Assembly: GCA_023416515.1 (NCBI GenBank)
Contig: JAEZHP010000119.1
Location: forward strand, 1 to 14,929
Direction: 5' to 3'
DNA from: Pseudomonadota bacterium
GTDB lineage: Bacteria; Pseudomonadota; Alphaproteobacteria; Sphingomonadales; Sphingomonadaceae
DNA length: 14,929 nucleotides
Shown: in pieces, positions 7,082-13,206 of the stretch
Layout: the number at the start of each line of letters is the position of its first letter
How positions within the stretch are numbered: position 1 is the stretch's first letter
The notes under the pieces: model-generated
What the model was told of the DNA's origin: nothing
The model's input: only the letters and a program-made list of their open reading frames with translations
Databases searched by the model: none
Program-made: the position numbers and the translations under genes

Positions 7082-7117
7082 GCTTGATCTCCGAGCCGTT
7101 TGCCGAAGACAAGCCCT

Positions 7118-7570
7118 TCAGCAAGCACAATTTTGACGACGAACGGGAGCGCGCCGCCTTGGCGCGGTGGTCGCATATTCCTCTCGCGTCAACTGCTGGT
7201 CGCGGTTGCGGTCGGCCTCGTTGAAGCGGGTTGTGGTGCGGATCGCCCATTCCTCGAAAGACAGCCGGCCGTCGCCGTTGGTGTCGAGTCGGGCGAAGGC
7301 GCGGCGGCGCGGTTGGTGGAGCTCGGCCAGCGATATGCGGCCGTTCTTGTCTTTGTCGGCCCGGTCGAAGCGGCGCTGCTCCTTGGTTCGGGAGTCGGCG
7401 GAGGGCGGAGGAGTCGGCGCGTCCTCATCCTCCTCGGCCTCAGCCTGCGCGACTCGCTGCGGGGGCGGCGGCGGAACACCGTCCTCGCGCTGCGCCAGGC
7501 TCTGCCAGTAGAAGAAGCCGGCCAGAATCAGCAACAACGCAGCCCCGGCCCCTGCAGCGAAACGAAGCAT
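7118..7570 (-). CDS. Membrane-anchored EF-hand calcium-binding protein
   Basis: The 150-residue product has one N-terminal hydrophobic segment (about 3-21), a low-complexity Pro/Glu/Ala linker (about 30-58, with PPPPP at 33-37), and three EF-hand loops: residues 72-83 (DKDKNGRISLAE), 96-107 (DTNGDGRLSFEE) and 120-131 (DRNRDQQLTREE). All three keep Asp at loop position 1 and Glu at position 12; the third is less canonical because position 6 is Gln rather than Gly. It is probably anchored in the inner membrane with the EF-hands in the periplasm. The ATG at 7570 has GAGGGG upstream; TTG at 7597 is an unlikely alternative. It follows the synthase-like gene after 84 bases and precedes the BLUF gene. 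A hairpin covers its ribosome binding site. Confidence 0.88.
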   Translation of the reverse strand: MLRFAAGAGAALLLILAGFFYWQSLAQREDGVPPPPPQRVAQAEAEEDEDAPTPPPSADSRTKEQRRFDRADKDKNGRISLAELHQPRRRAFARLDTNGDGRLSFEEWAIRTTTRFNEADRNRDQQLTREEYATTAPRRRAPVRRQNCAC

Positions 7571-7573
7571 AAG

Positions 7574-7617
7574 CTTGTCCCCTCTTTCGCGGGACAAGGT
7601 TAGCGCAAGTATTGCGC
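7574..7617 (-). promoter_or_regulatory. Two hairpins in the EF-hand gene leader, one covering the ribosome binding site
   Basis: CTTGTCCC at 7574-7581 pairs perfectly with GGGACAAG at 7591-7598 (8 bp, 9-base loop), ending 3 bases before the ATG as read on the minus strand. The GAGGGG Shine-Dalgarno is split between loop and stem, so the fold would limit ribosome access. A second perfect hairpin (GCGCAA 7603-7608, TTGCGC 7612-7617, 3-base loop) lies just upstream. The structures are seen in the sequence; regulation is inferred. Confidence 0.45.
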
Positions 7618-7654
7618 GAGTCCAGTACGGCGCCGAAATGGACGAACCGTCAGT

Positions 7655-8299
7655 TCAAAAGCCGGTGAGACGGTGCCTGAGCATTCGCGCCGTGCGAGGT
7701 GGACTCCCGAACTCCTCCCACCGTGAAGGATCGCGCTTGAGATCCCGCTCCGCCAGGACCGCGAGCATGCCGAGCGGCCGGAGACTCTTGGGCCAGCGAC
7801 GGGGCAGCTTGCGCTCCCTGGCCGCCGCAAGAGCCGCCTCGACATCGGCCGATTCCGTGCTGTGTCGCGCCAGGTCGACCAGGGCCCAGGCCTCGCCCGC
7901 CGGAGCGATGTCGCCATCGCCGCCGAGCAAACGGGCGGTGAAACCGAACAGCAGCCCGCCCCGCGCCTTGGCATAGGCCTCGAGGTCCTCCCGAGTGATC
8001 GGCTGGTCGCCGGGCAGCAGCGCCCAGGCCGCCTCCATCTCGCCAAGCTCGGTACCACTGACGCCACGCACGAGCACCTCGCGCGCAAGGCCTTCAAGCA
8101 TCGGCTCCTTGGGCGGAGGCTCGCGGTCGAGCCGGTCAAGCGCCTCGCGCCACCAGGCGAGCCGAATGCGGCTGATCATCGGCTCACGGCCGGTCGAGAG
8201 CACGCGCCCCAGGGTCTCGTCGAGCGCCCACAGAGCGTGCACGGCCGACCGCGCGGGCTCCGGCACGCTTGCCAGAGCCAGGGCGACGTCAGCGTTCAT
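7655..8299 (-). CDS. Squalene/phytoene synthase-like protein, probably not a prenyl synthase
   Basis: The 214-residue product resembles the squalene/phytoene synthase fold: RIRLAWWREALDRL at 44-57 and KARGGLLFGFTARLL at 111-125 are characteristic blocks. It is shorter than true synthases, which are near 280 residues or more. The first Asp-rich motif is reduced to ALDETLGRV (D27, E28), and the second (normally near QLTNILRDVGED) reads LVDLARHSTES, without the paired aspartates. Loss of these suggests it does not catalyse head-to-head prenyl condensation. The human complex I assembly factor NDUFAF6 belongs to the same divergent family, so an assembly role is a reasonable alternative. The ATG at 8299 lies 7 bases after the pdhB stop, so the two are very likely co-transcribed; no strong Shine-Dalgarno is seen. 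Confidence 0.8.
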   Translation of the reverse strand: MNADVALALASVPEPARSAVHALWALDETLGRVLSTGREPMISRIRLAWWREALDRLDREPPPKEPMLEGLAREVLVRGVSGTELGEMEAAWALLPGDQPITREDLEAYAKARGGLLFGFTARLLGGDGDIAPAGEAWALVDLARHSTESADVEAALAAARERKLPRRWPKSLRPLGMLAVLAERDLKRDPSRWEEFGSPPRTARMLRHRLTGF

Positions 8300-8306
8300 T
8301 GCTCGA

Positions 8307-9707
8307 TCAGCGGTAGGTGACCTTCTTGGCCGCCTCGACGACATCGGCAGCCTTGATCAGCGCCATCTTCTCGAGATTGGCGGCGTAAGGCAGCGGCACG
8401 TCCTCGTTGGTCACCCGGAGAACCGGCGCGTCGAGATCGTCGAAGCCCTCTTCCATCGCGATCGCCATGATTTCCGACGAGATCGAGCAGACCGGCCAAC
8501 CTTCCTCGACCACGACCATCCTGTTGGTCTTGGCGAGACTCTTGAGCACGGTCTCCTTGTCGAGCGGGCGAAGGGTGCGAAGGTCGATGACCTCGGCGTC
8601 GATTCCCTGCTCGGCGAGCTGGTTGGCCGCATCGAGAGCGATCCCGACTCCGATCGAGTAGCTGACCAGGGTCACGTCCTTGCCCTCGCGAGCGACGCGC
8701 GCCTTGCCGATCGGAAGGACGTAATCGTCGAGCTTGGGAACGTCGAAGCTCTGGCCGTAGAGCAATTCGTTCTCAAGGAAGACGACCGGGTCGATGCTGC
8801 GGATCGCAGCCTTGAGCAGGCCCTTGGCGTCGGCCGCGCTATAAGGCGCGACGACGACCAGGCCGGGGACGCTCGCATACCAGGGCGCGAAATTCTGGCT
8901 GTGCTGGGCGGCGACCCGGCTCGCGGCGCCGTTGGGGCCGCGGAAGACGATCGGGCAGCGCATCTGGCCACCCGACATGTAGTTGGTCTTGGCGGCCGAG
9001 TTGATGATGTGGGCGATCGCCTGCATGGCGAAGTTGAACGTCATGAACTCGACGATCGGACGGAGGCCGCCCATCGCGGCGCCGGTGCCGACGCCGGCGA
9101 AGCCATATTCGGTAATCGGCGTGTCGATGACCCGGCCAGGGCCGAACTCCTCGAGCAGGCCCTGGGTCACCTTGTAAGCGCCCTGATATTCGGCAACCTC
9201 CTCGCCCATCACGAAGACTCGGCCGTCGGAGCGCATTTCCTCGGCCATAGCGTCGCGAAGGGCTTCGCGAACAGTCTGACGAACCGTCTCTGTGCCCTCC
9301 GGCACCTCCGGTGCGGCGGGAGCGCGCTCGGCCGAGGCGACGAGCTGGTGAGCGCCGCTTTCCTTCGGCTGCGGCTTGCTCTCTGCGACGGCTTCGGTCT
9401 TCTGGTCGCTCGGCTGCTCAACCGCCGGCTTCGGCTGCTCCGCAGGAGCGGCGGAGGCGTCCTCGCCATCGGCGGCGAGGATCGCGATGACGGTGCCGAC
9501 CTTCACCTCGTCCGTTCCTTCGGGGACGAGGATCTTGGCGACCCGACCTTCGTCGATCGCCTCGAACTCCATCGTCGCCTTGTCGGTCTCGATCTCGGCA
9601 AGGATGTCGCCCGAGCTGACGTCGTCGCCTTCCTTGACCAGCCACTTGGCGAGCGTGCCTTCCTCCATCGTCGGAGAGAGCGCGGGCATCTTGAGCTCGA
9701 TCGGCAT
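8307..9707 (-). CDS. pdhB: Pyruvate dehydrogenase E1 component subunit beta with N-terminal lipoyl domain
   Basis: E1 beta works with E1 alpha (PdhA) to decarboxylate pyruvate with thiamine diphosphate and pass the acetyl group to lipoate. The 466-residue protein has a lipoyl domain at about 1-77, with the lipoylated lysine K43 in EIETDKATMEFEA; an Ala/Pro/Glu/Lys-rich linker to about 135; then the full E1 beta domain, including ITEYGFAG (E200, cofactor-proximal glutamate), FMTFNFAMQAI, AAKTNYMSGGQ and RLVVVEEGW-like MVVVEEGWP. The fused lipoyl domain is a known alphaproteobacterial form. The ATG at 9707 has AAGGA 5 bases upstream; a TTG at 9764 would add 19 non-conserved residues. pdhA is not next to it on the upstream side. 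The synthase-like gene follows 7 bases after its stop. Confidence 0.96.
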   Translation of the reverse strand: MPIELKMPALSPTMEEGTLAKWLVKEGDDVSSGDILAEIETDKATMEFEAIDEGRVAKILVPEGTDEVKVGTVIAILAADGEDASAAPAEQPKPAVEQPSDQKTEAVAESKPQPKESGAHQLVASAERAPAAPEVPEGTETVRQTVREALRDAMAEEMRSDGRVFVMGEEVAEYQGAYKVTQGLLEEFGPGRVIDTPITEYGFAGVGTGAAMGGLRPIVEFMTFNFAMQAIAHIINSAAKTNYMSGGQMRCPIVFRGPNGAASRVAAQHSQNFAPWYASVPGLVVVAPYSAADAKGLLKAAIRSIDPVVFLENELLYGQSFDVPKLDDYVLPIGKARVAREGKDVTLVSYSIGVGIALDAANQLAEQGIDAEVIDLRTLRPLDKETVLKSLAKTNRMVVVEEGWPVCSISSEIMAIAMEEGFDDLDAPVLRVTNEDVPLPYAANLEKMALIKAADVVEAAKKVTYR

Positions 9708-9736
9708 TGGAGTCCTTCCGGGCAGGGCTGGGGGGC

Positions 9737-9764
9737 ACAAAGCCAATGCGGCGGTCAGGGTCAA
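9737..9764 (-). promoter_or_regulatory. Possible pdhB promoter
   Basis: On the minus strand, TTGACC (complement of 9759-9764) and CTTTGT (complement of 9737-9742) are 16 bases apart, about 30 bases before the pdhB start. The -35 is good, the -10 is poor. A TTGACC also occurs on the plus strand near 9798, facing the usp gene, with no clear -10. Confidence 0.3.
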
Positions 9765-9847
9765 CCCCGCGACTGATTGCGTTCAGGCGGTTGCGCTTGA
9801 CCCGCGTTTAACGCAGCGTCGCGGCAACCGCAGGGGGAAGACGCCAA

Positions 9848-10303
9848 GTGCGCACCTATCTGGTCGTGATCGACGACAGTGCCGAAGCGCGGGTCGCGCT
9901 GCGATTTGCCGCCCGGCGTGCCGCGAAGACCCACGGCAATGTCGAGGTGCTCGCCGTCGTCGCGCCGCAGGATTTCGTCCAGTGGGGCGGCGTCCAGGCC
10001 GCTATCGAGCAGGAGCAGCAGCTTCGAATCGAGGGCGTTGTCAGCTCCGCGGTCGGCGAGATCTTCGACGAAGCCGGTATCAAGCCGGCGATCGTCCTTC
10101 GCCAGGGCGACGCGGTGAAGGTGGTTCGCGACTATCTCGCCGACCGCGACGATATCGCCGCGCTGGTGCTCGGCGCGGCGCCGGCGGGCGACCCGGGTCC
10201 GCTGGTCGCGCACTTCACGGGCAAGGATTCGGGCAAGCTCGCGTGCCCGGTGATGATCATCCCCGGCTCGATTACGGACGAAAGGCTGGAGCAGCTCTCG
10301 TAA
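9848..10303 (+). CDS. Universal stress protein family
   Basis: The 151-residue product has the UspA fold: a first strand with acidic residues (YLVVIDDSAEARVALRFAARRA), the variable middle helix (IEQEQQLRIEGVV), the VLRQGDAVKVVRDYLADR helix and a C-terminal strand CPVMIIPGS. The ATP-binding signature of the family (G-x2-G-x9-G-S/T) is degenerate: after LVLGAA come PAGDPGPLVAHFTGK, so nucleotide binding is doubtful. Cytosolic, no membrane segment. The start is GTG at 9848, with AGGGGGAAG about 8 bases upstream; no ATG fits. It diverges from pdhB across 140 bases and is followed 1 base after its stop by a dispersed palindrome. Role is unknown beyond the general link of the family to stress and growth arrest. 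Confidence 0.88.
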   Translation: MRTYLVVIDDSAEARVALRFAARRAAKTHGNVEVLAVVAPQDFVQWGGVQAAIEQEQQLRIEGVVSSAVGEIFDEAGIKPAIVLRQGDAVKVVRDYLADRDDIAALVLGAAPAGDPGPLVAHFTGKDSGKLACPVMIIPGSITDERLEQLS

Positions 10304-10304
10304 T

Positions 10305-10391
10305 CGTCACTCTGAACTCGTTTCAGGGTCCATTTTCGAGACCCGCTCGGGCCTTCATTGAAATGGATGCTGAAACAAGTTCAGCATGACG
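10305..10391. repeat. Dispersed palindromic repeat between usp and valS
   Basis: The left arm (10305-10336, CGTCACTCTGAACTCGTTTC...) and the right arm (10360-10391, ending ...CAAGTTCAGCATGACG) are imperfect inverted copies around a 23-base centre. The core CTGAACTTGTTTCAG and the CGTCA ends are a pattern I recall from many copies in sphingomonad genomes. It contains no transposase and resembles REP/MITE-type elements. It begins 1 base after the usp stop codon and may also act as its 3' hairpin. Confidence 0.75.
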
Positions 10392-10438
10392 GCTGTGTTC
10401 TTGCCGCCCCACCCGCTGCCCGCTAACCGCGCGTCTCG

Positions 10439-13123
10439 ATGAGCGAACTTCCGAAAACCTTCGACCCGGCGGCGATCGAGCGGCGCTGGTACCAGCATTG
10501 GGAAAGCAACGGCCTGTTCCGGCCCGAGCGCTCGGAAGCGACGCCGTGGACGATCGCGATGCCGCCGCCGAACGTCACCGGAAGCCTGCACATCGGCCAT
10601 GCACTCGACGTGACGACGCAGGACATCCTCACGCGGCGCGAACGGATGCGCGGCAAGGATGCGCTGTGGATCGCCGGGATGGACCATGCCGGTATCGCCA
10701 CGCAGATGGTGGTCGAGCGCAATCTTGCCGCCGAGGGGATTAGCCGCGCCGAGCTCGGCCGCGACGAATTCGTCCGCAAGGTTTGGGCGTGGAAGGAAGA
10801 AAGCGGCGGACAGATCACCCGGCAGCTTCGGCGGCTCGGCGCGTCCTGCGACTGGTCGAGCGAGCGCTTCACGATGGACGAGCGCTATCAGCGCGCCGTC
10901 ATCTTCACGTTCGTCGAGCTTTGGAAGCGGGGACTCCTGTACCGCGACAAGAGGCTCGTGAACTGGGACCCCAAGTTCCAGACGGCGATCAGCGACCTCG
11001 AGGTCGAGACCAAGGACGTCCAGGGCAAGTTCTGGACGCTGAGCTATCCGCTGGAAGACGGCAGCGGCGCCATTTGGGTCGCAACGACGCGGCCCGAAAC
11101 GATGTTCGCCGACATGGCGGTCGCGGTTCACCCCGATGACGAGCGCTACAAGGCGCTGATCGGCACGAACGTCCTCCAGCCGATAACCGGGCGGCTGATC
11201 CCGATCATCGCCGACGAACATGCCGACCCGGAGCTGGGATCGGGCGCGGTCAAGATCACGCCGGGGCACGACTTCAACGATTTCGAGGTCGGAAAGCGCG
11301 CCGGGATCAAGCCGGCCGACATGCTCAACATGCTCGATGCAAAGGGCTTCGTCGTGCAGACTCAGGACGGCCTGGTGCCCGATGCGCTGCTAGGGCTCGA
11401 GCGGTTCGAGGCGCGCAAGCGCGTCGTAGAAATGCTGGACGCGGAAGGCGCGCTGATCTCGGTCGAGGACCGTGTGATCGCGACGCCGTTCGGCGACCGG
11501 TCGGGCGTCGTCATCGAGCCGTGGCTGACCGACCAATGGTATGTCGATGTGAAGCCGCTTGCCGAGCGGGCGATGGCGGCAACGCGCGCAGGCGAAATCC
11601 GCATCGTGCCCGAGACCTGGTCGAAGACGTGGTTCAACTGGCTCGAGAACATCCAGCCCTGGTGCGTCTCGCGCCAGTTGTGGTGGGGTCACAGGATACC
11701 GGCCTGGTACGCCGACGACGGCGAAGTGTTCGTTGCAGCGACGGAGGAAGAGGCGCGGGCGCAGGCCGGCGGCAAGCGGCTCCGGCAGGACGAGGACGTG
11801 CTCGACACCTGGTTCAGCTCTGCGCTGTGGCCGTTCGCGACGCTCGGATGGCCCGACGAGACCGAGGAGCTCAAGCGCCACTATCCCGGCGACGTGCTGA
11901 TCTCGGGCTTCGATATATTGTTCTTCTGGGACGCGCGGATGGCAATGCAGGGCCTGGAGTTCATGGGCGAGGTGCCCTGGAAGACGCTCTACCTCCACGG
12001 CCTCGTTCGCGACGCGCAGGGCCAGAAGATGTCCAAATCGAAGGGCAATACGGTCGATCCGCTGATCCTCGTCGAGAAATATGGCGCGGACGCGTTGCGG
12101 TTCACCCTGGCGGCGATGGAAAGCCAGGGCCGCGACATCAAGCTCGATGAGAAGCGCGTCGAAGGCTATCGCAACTTCGCGACCAAGCTGTGGAACGCGG
12201 CGCGATTCCTGCAGATGAATGGGGTGGGGGCGTCGGACAGCATCGCGGCGCCCGACGCGGAGTTGCCGGTCAACCGCTGGATCATCGGCGAGGTGGTGGA
12301 GACGCTGGCGAAGCTCGACCGGGCCTTCGACGAGCTGCGCTACGACGAGATGGCCAACGCCATCTATCACTTCGTGTGGGACACGTTCTGCGACTGGTAC
12401 GTGGAGCTGGTGAAGGGCGCGTTCGACGACGAGACCAAGCGAGTCGCAGCCTGGGCGTTCGACCAGATCCTGGTGATGCTTCACCCGCTGATGCCGTTCA
12501 TCACCGAAGCGCTGTGGGCGGCGATGGGGGAAAGGCCCTACGAGCTGATCGTCGCCAAGTGGCCGGCGCCGGAAGCCCAGCGCGATCCCAACGCCAAGCG
12601 CGAGATCGAGCTCCTAATCGAGGTGATCGACAACATTCGCTCTCTGCGGGCTGAGTACAACGTTCCTTGGTCGGAGAAACTAGTCATCCACATTGCCGAA
12701 CCGACTCCCGAACTCGAAGAGGCGTTGTTCCGCAATGCGGCGTCATTCATTCGAATGGCTAAAAGCAATGTAGCGAGGTTCGGAAACACCCCCGAGGAAA
12801 TCGACGACAACGCAATCTACGTCACGGTTGAAGACAATAACGCTTGGATGACGCGAGCTGGTAAGGGTGTTCCATTCGTAGCAGGCGGCCGAGAATTGCT
12901 GCTTCTTATTGACGAAGCAATCGACCTGGATGCCGAGAAAACTCGCCTTTCAAAGGCCGCGGAAGCCGCCGAGAAGGAGCGCGACAGCCTCGCCGCCCGG
13001 CTTTCGAACCCGAATTTCGTCGAGCGCGCCAAGGCCGAAGCTGTCGAGAAAGCGCGCTCCGACCACGCCGAGAAATCGGCTGAGGCCGAACGCTATCGTG
13101 CCGCGTTGGAGAGGCTCGGCTAA
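10439..13123 (+). CDS. valS: Valine--tRNA ligase
   Basis: ValRS charges tRNA-Val and hydrolyses mischarged threonine. The 894-residue protein begins MSELPKTFDPAAIERRWYQHW. It has PPPNVTGSLHIGHALD with HIGH at 51-54, the CP1 editing domain (about 200-400, including TTRPETMFADMAVAVHP), CVSRQLWWGHRIPAW, KMSKS at 530-534, the helical anticodon-binding domain (about 610-760) and the C-terminal coiled-coil arm (about 828-894) that in this family touches the tRNA. The length is normal. An in-frame TAA at 10424 leaves ATG 10439 as the only sensible start; the Shine-Dalgarno is weak. Residues about 721-840 are encoded by DNA much poorer in GC than the rest. The gene lies between two unrelated dispersed palindromes. 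Confidence 0.97.
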   Translation: MSELPKTFDPAAIERRWYQHWESNGLFRPERSEATPWTIAMPPPNVTGSLHIGHALDVTTQDILTRRERMRGKDALWIAGMDHAGIATQMVVERNLAAEGISRAELGRDEFVRKVWAWKEESGGQITRQLRRLGASCDWSSERFTMDERYQRAVIFTFVELWKRGLLYRDKRLVNWDPKFQTAISDLEVETKDVQGKFWTLSYPLEDGSGAIWVATTRPETMFADMAVAVHPDDERYKALIGTNVLQPITGRLIPIIADEHADPELGSGAVKITPGHDFNDFEVGKRAGIKPADMLNMLDAKGFVVQTQDGLVPDALLGLERFEARKRVVEMLDAEGALISVEDRVIATPFGDRSGVVIEPWLTDQWYVDVKPLAERAMAATRAGEIRIVPETWSKTWFNWLENIQPWCVSRQLWWGHRIPAWYADDGEVFVAATEEEARAQAGGKRLRQDEDVLDTWFSSALWPFATLGWPDETEELKRHYPGDVLISGFDILFFWDARMAMQGLEFMGEVPWKTLYLHGLVRDAQGQKMSKSKGNTVDPLILVEKYGADALRFTLAAMESQGRDIKLDEKRVEGYRNFATKLWNAARFLQMNGVGASDSIAAPDAELPVNRWIIGEVVETLAKLDRAFDELRYDEMANAIYHFVWDTFCDWYVELVKGAFDDETKRVAAWAFDQILVMLHPLMPFITEALWAAMGERPYELIVAKWPAPEAQRDPNAKREIELLIEVIDNIRSLRAEYNVPWSEKLVIHIAEPTPELEEALFRNAASFIRMAKSNVARFGNTPEEIDDNAIYVTVEDNNAWMTRAGKGVPFVAGGRELLLLIDEAIDLDAEKTRLSKAAEAAEKERDSLAARLSNPNFVERAKAEAVEKARSDHAEKSAEAERYRAALERLG
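12601..12960 (+). other. Low-GC patch inside valS
   Basis: By hand count, 190 of 360 bases (about 53%) are G or C here, against 43 of 60 in 12541-12600 and 40 of 60 in 12961-13020. The codons shift too (AAA, CTA, GTA, ATT, TTG, AAT appear), while the reading frame stays intact. The segment covers the end of the anticodon-binding domain and the linker to the coiled-coil arm. Confidence 0.7.
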
Positions 13124-13126
13124 GAG

Positions 13127-13206
13127 GTCATTGCGAGGAGCCTTGGCGACGAAGCAATCCAGCCTTCGGAACCGCTTCTGGATTGCTTCGCTTCGCTCGC
13201 AATGAC
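13127..13206. repeat. Dispersed palindromic repeat between valS and the MATE gene
   Basis: The outer arms GTCATTGCGAG (13127-13137) and CTCGCAATGAC (13196-13206) pair perfectly over 11 bp. The inner arms CGAAGCAATCCAG (13150-13162) and CTGGATTGCTTCG (13178-13190) pair perfectly over 13 bp around a 15-base centre. This is a pattern I recall as highly repeated in alphaproteobacterial genomes. It starts 3 bases after the valS stop, and its right end contains the MATE start codon. Confidence 0.8.

Noticed and set aside
7995..9776. 593-codon plus-strand frame opposite pdhB and the synthase-like gene
   Set aside because: It runs across two well-supported minus-strand genes and has a repetitive Asp/Arg/Leu translation typical of an antisense shadow.
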